A stretch of 31,709 bases of DNA from Bacteroidaceae bacterium (GTDB taxonomy: Bacteria; Bacteroidota; Bacteroidia; Bacteroidales; Bacteroidaceae), in NCBI GenBank assembly GCA_017628775.1, contig JAGBYN010000079.1, positions 1 through 31,709 of the forward strand, written 5' to 3'. Position 1 is the stretch's first letter. Every line of letters begins with the position of its first letter. A program made the translations under genes and the position numbers. This document shows, piece after piece, positions 5,783-13,961 of this stretch. The notes under the pieces were generated by a model that worked only from the letters and a program-made list of their open reading frames with translations, ran no database searches and was not told where the DNA came from.

Positions 5783-6640
5783 ATGATTCAAGTAAATTGC
5801 ATTTCCTTTGGCTACGGGAAACAGAAAGATTCTGTATTTAAGGACTTTTCGCTCCAATTTGAGTCCGGAAAAATCTATGGTTTGTTGGGTAAAAATGGAA
5901 CAGGAAAATCAACACTACTTTATCTTATCTTGGGCATGCTACGTCCCTCATGCGGAACAATCAGTGCCAACGGAATGTCCCCGCAACAGCGATTGCCCGA
6001 ATTTTTGCAGGATATTTTCATCGTGCCCGAGGAGTTCGATTTGCCAAAGCTGACGTTGCAGGAATATGCGCGCATTAATGCTCCGTTTTACCCAAACTTC
6101 AGTTGGGAAACCCTTGAGAAAAACCTGCGACAGTTTGAGCTATCCTCCGACATCAACATCGGTGCGCTCTCCATGGGACAGAAGAAAAAAGTGTTCATAA
6201 GCTTTGCGCTCGCCACGAACACGAGCCTGCTCCTTATGGACGAACCTACGAATGGACTCGACATCCCGGCGAAGGGGCAATTTCGCAAAGTCATCGCTTC
6301 GAACATGACGGACGACCGCACCATCATCATCTCTACGCACCAAGTGGGCGACGTCGGAATGTTGCTCGACAACGTTGTCATCATCGAAAACAACCGCCTG
6401 CTGACAAACTGCTCTACAGCCGAAATCACCGAGAAACTCTGCTTTGAGCAGCGCTCACTGGGAGCGACAACAGACGATGCGCTCTACTCCATCCCCTCCA
6501 TCGGTGGGCAACTCATTGTGCGAGCAAATACGAACAGCGAAGAAACGCCCCTCAACCTCGAACTCTTCTTCAACGCAATCCACGCCGTGCCCAACCTCAT
6601 GGAACAAGTGAGCACACACGCACAATGCGTTAAACAATAA
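5783..6640 (+). CDS. ABC transporter ATP-binding protein
   Basis: A 285-residue cytoplasmic ATPase of an ABC-2 type exporter. Walker A is GKNGTGKS at 36-43, the signature is LSMGQKKK at 129-136, Walker B with D-loop is LLLMDEPTNGLD at 149-160, and the switch histidine is H186 (STHQ). The signature's usual SGGQ is SMGQ, common in small exporters. The Q-loop position reads VPEEF with no clear glutamine. The last 85 residues are a less conserved tail. The product should pair with the membrane protein encoded 44 bases downstream, and the operon ends with a GntR-family regulator, the ytr-like arrangement known for exporters induced by cell-envelope stress or antibiotics. The substrate cannot be told from sequence. 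The ATG was chosen because the family's first strand begins at once (MIQVNCISFGYG). Confidence 0.9.
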   Translation: MIQVNCISFGYGKQKDSVFKDFSLQFESGKIYGLLGKNGTGKSTLLYLILGMLRPSCGTISANGMSPQQRLPEFLQDIFIVPEEFDLPKLTLQEYARINAPFYPNFSWETLEKNLRQFELSSDINIGALSMGQKKKVFISFALATNTSLLLMDEPTNGLDIPAKGQFRKVIASNMTDDRTIIISTHQVGDVGMLLDNVVIIENNRLLTNCSTAEITEKLCFEQRSLGATTDDALYSIPSIGGQLIVRANTNSEETPLNLELFFNAIHAVPNLMEQVSTHAQCVKQ

Positions 6641-6684
6641 CCTACGAACTTCAACTTATTAACGACACATAACCCACACCTACG

Positions 6685-7449
6685 ATGAAAAATTTTTCGT
6701 TCAACCGCTTCTGCAACGTCATGCACCACGACCTTACGGAGCATCGCCGCACATATCTCACGATTGCAGGCGTACTTATCATCACCTTCACACTGACCCA
6801 CTTATTGGGATATCTGATTGAAGAAACTCCCGACCGCTTCGTCGTGCAACTTGCCTTTATTGGACTAACGCAAATCATTGGAGCGAACTACTCACTAAGT
6901 AGTATCTACGCGCACATTGACACGAAAGAACATCGCATCGAAAACTTCATGCTGCCTGCCTCAAACTTTGAAAAAGCGCTGGTGCGCCACGTGCTCGCCA
7001 TCATAGGTTTCAACCTCATCTTCATTGCGAGCTATCTGTGTTCTGAGTTGTTCAACGCTCTCTATGTGTTGGCGCTGGAAGGAATTTCGGAGGTTCCGCA
7101 ACATAGCCTGTTGCTCAACTGGAGTAATGCCCTCAGTACCTCACAACTATGGCTTGGACTCAACGAAATACTTCCATCTATTCAGATTCTCTTTGCGTGC
7201 GTACATATTTTCACAAGCAGTTTGTTCGTCTTAGCCAGTGCATATTTCCGCAAGCATGCATTTGTCAAAACGATGCTCATCATGTTTATCATTAACCCAA
7301 TGACACTGACAGCTGTGCCGGGAAAACTGTTTCTGGATTCGGCAATTCACTCCGAACTCACGGTGTGCTACAGCCTCTTCATCCTCACTTTAGCCGGCAC
7401 AACGGTCTATTTTGCCTACCGCCACTATTGTCGCATCCAAGTGATTTAA
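6685..7449 (+). CDS. ABC-2 type membrane permease
   Basis: A 254-residue integral membrane protein with about six predicted helices (roughly 24-45, 54-75, 104-130, 165-187, 191-210 and 226-246). There is a charged cytoplasmic segment near 77-103 containing FMLPASNFEK, a motif common in Bacteroidetes ABC-2 permeases that accompany GntR-regulated ATPases. It lacks ATPase or periplasmic domains, so it should form the channel for the upstream ATP-binding protein, probably as a dimer. It is separated by 44 bases from that gene and by 21 from the regulator gene, which supports one transcript. The exported substrate is unknown. Confidence 0.82.
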   Translation: MKNFSFNRFCNVMHHDLTEHRRTYLTIAGVLIITFTLTHLLGYLIEETPDRFVVQLAFIGLTQIIGANYSLSSIYAHIDTKEHRIENFMLPASNFEKALVRHVLAIIGFNLIFIASYLCSELFNALYVLALEGISEVPQHSLLLNWSNALSTSQLWLGLNEILPSIQILFACVHIFTSSLFVLASAYFRKHAFVKTMLIMFIINPMTLTAVPGKLFLDSAIHSELTVCYSLFILTLAGTTVYFAYRHYCRIQVI

Positions 7450-7470
7450 GCCTCAAATGAATCAATCCTC

Positions 7471-7836
7471 ATGAATTTTATAGACGGCCAACCCATATTC
7501 GTACAGATAGCTGAGCGCCTGAGTGATGAGATTCTTCAGGGCAAATATGGCGCAGATTGTCGCGTGCCTGGCGTAAGAGATTACTCCGTGCTACTCGAAG
7601 TCAACGTCAACACTACCGTTAAGGCCTACGACCTGCTCGCTCAGCGAGGTGTGCTCTATAGCCGGCGAGGCTTGGGCTACTTCGTGGCAGCCGACGCTCA
7701 GGAATCTATCCGCAATAGCCGACGCCACGACTTCTTCCAGCACGAATTGCCGCGCATGGTGCAAAAAATGAAGCAACTCGGCATCACGCTTGAGGAACTC
7801 ACTCAAGCATTCAACGAAGCTCAACCCAATTCATAG
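7471..7836 (+). CDS. GntR-family transcriptional regulator, YtrA-like
   Basis: A 121-residue regulator with an N-terminal winged helix-turn-helix (about residues 8-72). The typical opening is QPIFVQIAERLSDEILQGKY and the recognition region is RVPGVRDYSVLLEVNVNTTV followed by KAYDLL. The wing ends in RGLGYFV. After the DNA-binding domain there is only a 45-residue helical tail and no large effector domain, which is the YtrA subfamily form. It lies 21 bases after the permease gene. In known ytr systems the regulator represses its own operon; the inverted repeat at 5742-5765 is the candidate operator. The first residue matches the usual start of the domain, so the ATG at 7471 is preferred. Confidence 0.87.
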   Translation: MNFIDGQPIFVQIAERLSDEILQGKYGADCRVPGVRDYSVLLEVNVNTTVKAYDLLAQRGVLYSRRGLGYFVAADAQESIRNSRRHDFFQHELPRMVQKMKQLGITLEELTQAFNEAQPNS

Positions 7837-7905
7837 TCACATCATTCATTGTTAGCGGAAACGCATCAAATATTTCAATGTTCACATTTACTAAAAACTT
7901 ATTTT

Positions 7906-8448
7906 ATGAAAAAACTGTTCTTCGCGCTCGTATGTTGCCTCGCAACAAGCGTCTTTGCACAAACGCAAACCGAAACTAATCAATCCGAAAAGCAGTCAAA
8001 ATTCGACTACCAATTCGTAGTTAATGCCACCAGCAAACATCACGGAAAGTTTCTGCAGACCGATATTTTTCGCGTTACGTACACACCAACGTGGCGTTTG
8101 GGTGTCGTGGCAGAATGTGGTGGTAGCCTGATGCTCAGCAAGGTTGACGGCGTCAAGGATTGGGATAGCTCAACTACGCTCGGTGGTGGGCTTAATATGC
8201 GCCTTTGCACGTTTGACGATTTTTTTGGCGACAAAACGAAGTATGCGTTCAACCTTACAGCAACTATGGGAAGCACTGTTGGTAATGCCGATTGGAACCA
8301 CACGTACTACGATTGTTCACTGTCGCTCGTGCCTCGAAGCACATCGCCATGGTTGGGTATAAACGCCGGCTATCGTCATTGTAATTCCCATAACAATGCC
8401 ATCCGTAACTTTAATTCAATCTACTTAGGATTTGTTGTTAAATTGTAA
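7906..8448 (+). CDS. Small secreted barrel-like protein, unknown function
   Basis: A 180-residue protein with a clear signal peptide, MKKLFFALVCCLATSVFA, cleaved before QTQTE. The mature part alternates polar and aromatic residues in strand-like blocks (FRVTYTPTWRLGVVAECGG, TTLGGGLNMRLCTF, AFNLTATMGSTVG, PWLGINAGYRH) and ends in SIYLGFVVKL. This looks like a small eight-strand outer-membrane barrel. I do not recognise a specific family. An upstream in-frame ATT/TTG start would add residues before the signal peptide and is rejected in favour of the ATG at 7906. It follows the GntR gene by 69 bases and may be co-transcribed with the exporter operon; it ends before a strong shared terminator. 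Confidence 0.75.
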   Translation: MKKLFFALVCCLATSVFAQTQTETNQSEKQSKFDYQFVVNATSKHHGKFLQTDIFRVTYTPTWRLGVVAECGGSLMLSKVDGVKDWDSSTTLGGGLNMRLCTFDDFFGDKTKYAFNLTATMGSTVGNADWNHTYYDCSLSLVPRSTSPWLGINAGYRHCNSHNNAIRNFNSIYLGFVVKL

Positions 8449-8546
8449 GCACATACAAACGACAGAATCGCGCTTAAGAGCACCAAATTTTGTTTGTTGT
8501 TTTTTTATACACATCCCCATTTTTTTTACCTCTTGTTTCAAAAAAT

Positions 8547-8587
8547 GCAAAGGAGCCCTTCTCACGGATTGAGAAGGGCTCCTTTGC
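8547..8587. terminator. Strong convergent terminator
   Basis: A perfect 17-bp stem, GCAAAGGAGCCCTTCTC with its complement, around the 7-base loop ACGGATT. It lies between the convergent genes ending at 8448 (plus) and 8605 (minus). An A run to its left (8540-8545) supplies a U tract for minus-strand prs transcripts; a shorter TTTGATATTTG follows on the plus strand. It probably serves both. Confidence 0.85.
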
Positions 8588-8604
8588 TTTGATATTTGAT
8601 GTGT

Positions 8605-9534
8605 TTACATTAAGTATTGTGAGCTAATGCTTTCGTTGTCGAGCACTCGGCGAATGGTTTCGGCGATGAGTGCTGAGCAGCTGATTTGCTTTACTTTGGG
8701 GCATGAACCACGATAAGGGATAGAGTCGGTAAATACCATTTCTTCGAGGTCGCTGTCCATAACGCGTTGGTCAGCTGGGCCCGACATGATGCAGTGGCTT
8801 GCGATGGCACGCACGCTTGTGGCGCCATTTTCAATCATGATGTTTGCTGCCTTAGTGATTGTGCCTGCTGTGTCAACCATGTCGTCGATAAGCACAACGT
8901 CCATGCCAGCTACATCTCCAATGATTTGCATTGTGTCAACTTCGTTGGCTTTCTTGCGTGTTTTGTTGCAAAGCACGAATGGGCAATTGAAGTATTTGGC
9001 ATAAGCCGCTGCACGCTTTGAGCCACCAATGTCGGGCGTTGCAATACAGAGGTTGGGGAGATTAAGGCTTTGGAGATATGGTGCGATGATTGAAGAACCA
9101 TAAAGGTGATCAACGGGCACATCGAAGAAACCCTGCTCTTGATCAGCGTGGAGATCCATGGTTATGAGGCGGTCGATACCTGCAACGCTGAGGATGTCTG
9201 CAACAAGCTTTGCGCCGATACTCACACGTGGCTTGCTCTTGCGGTCTTGGCGTGCCCAGCCGAAGTAGGGGACAACTGCGCAAATAGACTTTGCTGAGGC
9301 GCGTTTAGCTGCATCAATCATCAGGAGGAGCTCCATAAGATTGTCGCTGTTGGGGAACGTTGATTGCACGAGGAATACGTCGCGACCACGAATAGATTCT
9401 TCGTAGCTTACTTCAAATTCGCCATCGGCAAAGTAAGTAATGTCGAGTTTTCCGAGTGGGCAGTTAAGTTCCGCGCAGATTTTTTCTGCAAGGTAACGTG
9501 ACTTTGTGCCAGAGAATACCGAAAAGTTGTTCAT
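8605..9534 (-). CDS. prs: Ribose-phosphate pyrophosphokinase (PRPP synthetase)
   Basis: A 309-residue enzyme that makes 5-phosphoribosyl 1-diphosphate from ribose 5-phosphate and ATP, feeding purine, pyrimidine, histidine, tryptophan and NAD synthesis. Visible motifs: FADGEFEV at 36-43, the ATP-binding PYFGWARQDRKS at 89-100, the metal-site DLHADQEQGFF at 127-137, the flexible-loop region TPDIGGSKRA at 166-175, and the ribose-phosphate site VVLIDDMVDTAGT at 213-225. The open frame extends 76 codons further upstream, but that extension overlaps the neighbouring gene and has no family similarity; MNNFSVFSGT at 9534 is the normal start. It lies 91 bases downstream of the ThiE/TenI-like gene, probably on one transcript with it, and ends at the terminator at 8547-8587. 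Confidence 0.95.
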   Translation of the reverse strand: MNNFSVFSGTKSRYLAEKICAELNCPLGKLDITYFADGEFEVSYEESIRGRDVFLVQSTFPNSDNLMELLLMIDAAKRASAKSICAVVPYFGWARQDRKSKPRVSIGAKLVADILSVAGIDRLITMDLHADQEQGFFDVPVDHLYGSSIIAPYLQSLNLPNLCIATPDIGGSKRAAAYAKYFNCPFVLCNKTRKKANEVDTMQIIGDVAGMDVVLIDDMVDTAGTITKAANIMIENGATSVRAIASHCIMSGPADQRVMDSDLEEMVFTDSIPYRGSCPKVKQISCSALIAETIRRVLDNESISSQYLM

Positions 9535-9625
9535 AATCTTTGTATATTTAATGACAATTAAGTAATGTAATCGGTTTACGAAAACGAGGATGCTGAAAGA
9601 GGTTATATCAAGTGCTTTCCTGTTT

Positions 9626-10234
9626 TTAGTTTGCTGCTCTGTATAACTTTCTGAAATGATTGATGATGTCCTTAAAATCCTGCGTTTTCTGAATATCGAA
9701 TCGGCTCCAGATTGCTCCTTGAAGAACAGCTCCACCAAATCCGAGTTCTTTGATTTGTTCAATGTTGCTTAAATCGACTCCTCCCTTAAGGTACACCTTT
9801 TTATCAATGATTTTCTTTTTTGACAGTTCTTTAAGCGTTGCTATGCTATATTCTGATGAAAAATTATTGATATCGGCACGTTCGTAAACGTTGGTTAAGA
9901 AAATGTAGTCCATTTGCTTTTTGAGTGCCTGGAGGTCGTCGGTGCTGGTTGCGGTGCAGCTTATTTGCCCTTTGTAATGATGGGGTGGTGTTTCTTCTGC
10001 ATGGTTAAGGTGTATGCCTCGCAGCGCATATTCATTTTTAAGGTAAAAATGGTCGTGGGTGACGATTTTATTTCTATACCCCTCGGGGATGAGCGAGAGC
10101 AGTCGCTCGCAATATATGGGTTCTGAATTCGGTTTGCTTAGATGTACCAATTCAAGTCCTTCGTCAAGAAGTGCGGTCAGTATTTGGTGTTCTTCGATGA
10201 AGAACTCGGGCGAAGACTGCAGAATTAGTTTCAT
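9626..10234 (-). CDS. ThiE/TenI-like thiamine phosphate synthase family protein
   Basis: A 202-residue TIM-barrel protein of the ThiE/TenI family. Matching segments: LELVHLSKP near 28-35, KIVTHDHFYLKNEYALRGIH at 56-75, the DYIFLTNVYE strand at 109-118, and YLKGGVDLSNIEQIKELGFG at 148-167 followed by GAVLQGAIW. True ThiE has an HLGQxD motif; here the place is HLNHAE, and the usual Ser/Thr-rich pyrophosphate loop is altered (SCTATSTDD). It may thus be a TenI-like paralogue or a diverged ThiE; Bacteroidales genomes commonly carry such a form annotated as thiamine phosphate synthase. No other thi gene is nearby and the downstream partner is prs. The leader at 10261-10384 shows no TPP-riboswitch core. 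Confidence 0.75.
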   Translation of the reverse strand: MKLILQSSPEFFIEEHQILTALLDEGLELVHLSKPNSEPIYCERLLSLIPEGYRNKIVTHDHFYLKNEYALRGIHLNHAEETPPHHYKGQISCTATSTDDLQALKKQMDYIFLTNVYERADINNFSSEYSIATLKELSKKKIIDKKVYLKGGVDLSNIEQIKELGFGGAVLQGAIWSRFDIQKTQDFKDIINHFRKLYRAAN

Positions 10235-10260
10235 ATTGAATTATTTATAATTGACAAATC

Positions 10261-10384
10261 ATACGGGTGTGTGGTTGCTTGGGGCGGGTGTAAGAAACAA
10301 GCAAGAGGCCTGCATGGGGCGCACCTGTGATGGGGAAATACGGTTGATTGTTTTATTTGCTTGTTAGCCCCCGTATCTTATAAT
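10261..10384 (-). promoter_or_regulatory. Structured 5' leader of the thiE-like/prs transcript
   Basis: On the minus strand, a predicted transcript starting near 10384 begins with ATACGGG (plus 10370-10376). This can pair with CCCGTAT (plus 10261-10267), 27 bases before the start codon, or with a second CCGTAT inside the leader (plus 10338-10343). Nested inside is a perfect 9-bp helix, AACAAGCAA with TTGCTTGTT (plus 10357-10365 and 10296-10304), and a GC-rich core in otherwise AT-rich DNA. The TPP riboswitch core CTGAGA is absent. Two mutually exclusive partners for one 5' segment resemble a regulatory switch; the ligand, if any, is unknown. Confidence 0.4.
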
Positions 10385-10390
10385 ACACTG

Positions 10391-10398
10391 CAAAGATA
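10391..10398 (-). promoter_or_regulatory. -7 box for the thiE-like/prs transcript
   Basis: On the minus strand this reads TATCTTTG, an exact TAnnTTTG box. No good -33 TTG lies at the expected distance. The predicted start near 10384 gives a leader of about 150 bases. Confidence 0.45.
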
Positions 10399-10524
10399 TA
10401 AACTATTTGCTTGATTTGTGAAATATTCTTAACTATTTTTTATTTTGCTCGGTTGTGGGGAGACTTTAGGTGTTAATTTGCAATTTATAATTGATGATGT
10501 GAGAAAATAAGGGATAACAATTTT

Positions 10525-10553
10525 TTTGTTTTGTTGGAAAACGTATATATTTG
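10525..10553 (+). promoter_or_regulatory. Promoter of the metallophosphoesterase gene
   Basis: TTTG (10525-10528), 17 bases, then TATATTTG (10546-10553), an exact -7 box. The predicted start near 10560 leaves about 30 bases of leader before the ATG at 10591. The rest of the 10235-10590 gap holds the divergent leader listed for the minus strand. Confidence 0.6.
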
Positions 10554-10590
10554 TGGGTAGTTAGCGTGAACTTTAAAGTTTTTTGTTTTT

Positions 10591-11730
10591 ATGAATAAAA
10601 TAAGTTTTGCCTTTTGTGCGTTATTATCGTGCGTCAGTGTCGGTGCTGAGGCTCAGCGTGAAGGATTGTTTCGGACGTTGCCTTATTTGCAAAATCCTGC
10701 ATCTGGGGGCATTACCGTGATGTGGGAAACGACGGTACCGACATATAGCTGGGTGGAGTATGGACGCGACACGACCGCCCTTCAGCGTGCGCGTTGCTTG
10801 GTTGATGGGCAGGCTGAATTTACCGAACGTATTCATCGTATTCGAATTGATGATGTGGTTCCAGGCGAAACGTACTACTATCGTGTGTGCTCGCAGGAAA
10901 TTTTGAAATATCAAGCTTATAGCAAGAAATTTGCTGATGTAGTCAAATCAGAGTTTTATCAATTTTCTATCCCTGATGTTGATGAGGATTCGTTTACAGC
11001 TTTGGTTTTTAATGATTTGCATAAACAAAAGGCTGTTTTTGATACACTCATGACGCAGGTGGCACAAGTGGATTTTGACTTTGTCGTGTTTAATGGTGAT
11101 TGTTTTGATGATCCAGCGAATCAGGATCAAGTGACGGCTTTTATGAGGCATTTGATTTCTGGTGTAGGCGGAATGAACAAACCCATGTTGTTTTTGAGAG
11201 GAAATCACGAAATACGTCATGCTTATTCCATAGGATTGCGAAAGCATTTTGATTATGTGGGCGGAAAGACCTATGGCGCTTTCAACTGGGGCGACACGAG
11301 AATTGTTATGCTTGATTGTGGTGAAGATAAACCAGACGACACCCCTGTTTACTATGGGTTGAATGATTTTACGGATTTGCGCATGAAGCAAGTTGCTTTT
11401 ATGAAGCAGGAAATGAAGTCGAAGGCTTTTAAAAAGGCTGAGAAAAGAATTCTTTTTCATCACATCCCTTTGTTTGGATGTAAAAACTTGTGTAAGGAAT
11501 TGTGGATGCCGCATTTGAATGATTCCCGCTTTGATGTTTCGATCAGTGGCCACACGCATGCGTTTGCGTATTATCCTATAGGACAATTGGATAATCGTTA
11601 TCCCGTAATCATTGGGGGCGGCAACAAAATGGAAACAGCAACAGTGATGGTGTTGCAGAAAAAAGGAAATGCGTTGAGCATTGTGGTGCTTAATCCCAGG
11701 GGAGATGAGTTGTTGAAACAGGTGTTTTAA
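10591..11730 (+). CDS. Secreted metallophosphoesterase, purple acid phosphatase-like
   Basis: A 379-residue exported phosphoesterase. Signal peptide MNKISFAFCALLSCVSVGAEA is cleaved before Q22. Residues about 25-125 resemble the fibronectin-like N-terminal domain of purple acid phosphatases (GITVMWETTVPTYSWVEYG, then PGETYYYRV). The calcineurin-like metal site follows: D142-x-H144 (NDLH), GD at 169-170, GNHE at 204-207, HH at 290-291 and GHTH at 320-323. These supply the usual dinuclear-metal ligands, so the enzyme should be active on phosphomonoesters or diesters; the substrate cannot be told. The purple-colour tyrosine was not assigned. It is transcribed alone from the promoter at 10525 and lies 198 bases before the Bat locus. 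Confidence 0.87.
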   Translation: MNKISFAFCALLSCVSVGAEAQREGLFRTLPYLQNPASGGITVMWETTVPTYSWVEYGRDTTALQRARCLVDGQAEFTERIHRIRIDDVVPGETYYYRVCSQEILKYQAYSKKFADVVKSEFYQFSIPDVDEDSFTALVFNDLHKQKAVFDTLMTQVAQVDFDFVVFNGDCFDDPANQDQVTAFMRHLISGVGGMNKPMLFLRGNHEIRHAYSIGLRKHFDYVGGKTYGAFNWGDTRIVMLDCGEDKPDDTPVYYGLNDFTDLRMKQVAFMKQEMKSKAFKKAEKRILFHHIPLFGCKNLCKELWMPHLNDSRFDVSISGHTHAFAYYPIGQLDNRYPVIIGGGNKMETATVMVLQKKGNALSIVVLNPRGDELLKQVF

Positions 11731-11840
11731 CGTGTTTTACTGCCAAGAACTGTTTATTAGATGCGCATTTTGCCTGTAGCCAAGTGTCGTTAATTTTGAT
11801 GTTTTTAGTTTTTTTAAGAGTTTTAATTTTTTGAATGTTG

Positions 11841-11848
11841 TATTTTTG
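11841..11848 (+). promoter_or_regulatory. -7 box upstream of the Bat locus
   Basis: TATTTTTG is an exact TAnnTTTG box with no good -33 element at the usual spacing. The predicted start near 11855 leaves a 74-base leader that contains a small hairpin, CCAAAA/TTTTGG with a 7-base loop, at 11870-11888. Confidence 0.5.
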
Positions 11849-11928
11849 CAATCACTTTTAAAAGAATGTCCAAAAGTTCTTATTTTGGATGATTCGCTAC
11901 ACAGAGTTAATCTAATAACAAATAAGAT

Positions 11929-12924
11929 ATGTCACAAGTAATTGATGTGCGCGAACTGAATGCGCGTATTGAAAGTCAAACGGGATTTATTACAGACCTT
12001 GTTGAAGGAATGAATAGGACTATTGTTGGTCAAAAACATTTGGTAAACGCCTTGCTTATAGGGCTTTTGAGTAATGGTCATATTCTTTTAGAGGGTGTTC
12101 CTGGGTTAGCTAAAACGTTAGCGATTAAAACGCTTGCCGGACTTATTGATGCCGATTTTAGCCGTATTCAGTTTACTCCCGACTTACTACCAAGCGATGT
12201 CGTAGGTACTCAAATATACAGTCAGAAAAACGAACGCTTTACGGTGAAGCGTGGTCCTGTGTTTGCTAATTTTGTGCTTGCCGACGAAATAAATCGTGCT
12301 CCGGCAAAGGTGCAGAGCGCATTGCTCGAATCAATGCAGGAATATCAAGTGACGATTGGCGAAGAAACTTTTGCATTGCCAAGTCCGTTCTTAGTGCTTG
12401 CTACACAAAACCCTATTGACCAAGAAGGCACATACACTTTGCCCGAAGCGCAGGTGGACCGCTTCATGCTTAAGGTCTTGATTGATTATCCCACGCTTGA
12501 AGAAGAAAAGAAAATTATAAATGCCCATCTGAATGGTGGTTTTCAGGAAGTGCGCCCCGTTATTGATGTGAATAAGATTTTAGCGGCTCGTGAGCTGGTT
12601 AAACAAGTCTATTTAGATGAACGCATTCAGCAGTATATCGCCGACATTGTTTTTGCTACACGTTATCCAGATAAATATAAATTGGGTGAGTTAAAGAAGT
12701 ATATCGCATTTGGTGGTTCGCCACGTGCTTCAATCAATTTGGCTTTGGCAGCAAGAGCTTGTGCGTTTATCAAACGCAGAGGTTATGTTGTGCCTGAAGA
12801 CGTTCGTGAAGTGGCTCATGATGTTTTGCGTCATCGTATTGGCTTGACTTATGAAGCAGAAGCAGTTGAAAAGAATGCAGATCAAATTATTGATGAAATT
12901 TTGGGTAAGGTAGAAGTGCCCTAA
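11929..12924 (+). CDS. moxR: MoxR-family AAA+ ATPase of the Bat locus
   Basis: A 331-residue cytoplasmic AAA+ chaperone-like ATPase. Walker A is GVPGLAKT at 56-63, Walker B is VLADEINR at 116-123, sensor 1 is ATQNP at 158-162, and the EAQVDRF segment at 173-179 carries the expected arginine. MoxR proteins act with von Willebrand A-domain proteins, helping to assemble or activate them or insert metals. Here the partners are the DUF58 protein and BatA/BatB encoded downstream on the same strand. Genes of this locus are linked to aerotolerance and oxidative-stress survival in Bacteroides. The length is normal for the family, and the ATG at 11929 fits the usual N-terminus. Confidence 0.93.
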   Translation: MSQVIDVRELNARIESQTGFITDLVEGMNRTIVGQKHLVNALLIGLLSNGHILLEGVPGLAKTLAIKTLAGLIDADFSRIQFTPDLLPSDVVGTQIYSQKNERFTVKRGPVFANFVLADEINRAPAKVQSALLESMQEYQVTIGEETFALPSPFLVLATQNPIDQEGTYTLPEAQVDRFMLKVLIDYPTLEEEKKIINAHLNGGFQEVRPVIDVNKILAARELVKQVYLDERIQQYIADIVFATRYPDKYKLGELKKYIAFGGSPRASINLALAARACAFIKRRGYVVPEDVREVAHDVLRHRIGLTYEAEAVEKNADQIIDEILGKVEVP

Positions 12925-13006
12925 TCAACTTTAAAACTATATGTAGTTAGCTAAACAAAGCTGATGGCGTCTTGCTTTATGTATCATTTAAATTCATACA
13001 ATTCAG

Positions 13007-13876
13007 TTGGATTCTTCAGAACTATTAAAGCGCGTTAAGCGTATTGAAATAAAAACTCGCCAGCTTACAAATCATATTTTTGCTGGCGAGTATCACTCTG
13101 CCTTTAAAGGTAGAGGTATGTCGTTTGCAGAAGTCCGTGAGTATCAAATGGGTGACGATGTGCGCGATATTGATTGGAATGTAACGGCACGCACGTCTAG
13201 ACCTCATATAAAGGTTTTTGAAGAAGAGCGTGAACTGACCGTAATGTTGATTGTTGATGTGTCGAAGAGTTTGAATTTCGGAACCACTGAACGTACGCAG
13301 AAGGAGCTTGTGGCTGAAATTGCTGCAACTATAGCATTTTCCTCTCTTAATAACAATGATAAAATAGGGATGGTGATGTTCAGTGATGTTGTGGAGAAGT
13401 ATATACCGCCCCAGAAAGGGAAAAAACATGTGCTCCACATCGTGCGTGAATTATTAAGTTTTCAGCCGACGCATCAGAACACCAATATCAATGTCGGTGT
13501 TGAATTTTTAATGCGCACCCAGCGTAAACGAAGCATTGGCTTTTTGCTCTCCGATTTTTTAGCCACACCAGATTTCACTATGCCCTTGTCGATTGCTGCC
13601 CGTAAGCATGATATCGTTGGCGTGAAGGTGTACGACCAGCGTATGGCTGAATTGCCCGACGTAGGGCTTATGAAGGTGCAGGATGCTGAAACTGGCGAAA
13701 CAACTTATTTCGACACATCGTCTCAGAAAAATCGTGAAATGCATCGTCGCTGGTGGTTACAGGAAGAAGCAAAGTTGGATTCAGATTTTAGAAAGTGTGG
13801 CGTGGATTATGCTACAATAAGTACAGATGAAGACTTCGTGGTGCCTCTGCAGGCACTTTTCGAGCGTCGTCGATAA
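13007..13876 (+). CDS. DUF58 / VWA-like protein of the Bat locus
   Basis: A 289-residue cytoplasmic DUF58 protein. It begins MDSSELLKRVKRIEIKTR, then has the family landmarks HSAFKGRGMSFAEVREYQ, GDDVRDIDW (49-57) and a VWA-like metal-site strand IVDVSKS (82-88), with GFLLSDF later. DUF58 proteins regularly accompany MoxR ATPases and are thought to be a client or adaptor. The start is a TTG at 13007: an in-frame TAA lies at 12989-12991 and no ATG lies between them, and the sequence from TTG matches the family's usual N-terminus. It follows moxR by 82 bases and precedes the next gene by 85. Confidence 0.88.
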   Translation: MDSSELLKRVKRIEIKTRQLTNHIFAGEYHSAFKGRGMSFAEVREYQMGDDVRDIDWNVTARTSRPHIKVFEEERELTVMLIVDVSKSLNFGTTERTQKELVAEIAATIAFSSLNNNDKIGMVMFSDVVEKYIPPQKGKKHVLHIVRELLSFQPTHQNTNINVGVEFLMRTQRKRSIGFLLSDFLATPDFTMPLSIAARKHDIVGVKVYDQRMAELPDVGLMKVQDAETGETTYFDTSSQKNREMHRRWWLQEEAKLDSDFRKCGVDYATISTDEDFVVPLQALFERRR

Positions 13877-13961
13877 TCTAATTTGTATATGCAGATGTGA
13901 ACATGCAGATGCATTGCATTTGAAAATAGGGTATATTTCCCATTAATCTTCTATTGCAAAA

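Noticed and set aside
8605..9762. 76-residue N-terminal extension of PRPP synthetase
   Set aside because: The extension overlaps the ThiE/TenI-like gene and has no similarity to the family; MNNFSVFSGT at 9534 is the normal start.
10261..10384. TPP riboswitch ahead of the ThiE-like gene
   Set aside because: The conserved CTGAGA core and the pyrophosphate-sensor helix sequences are absent.
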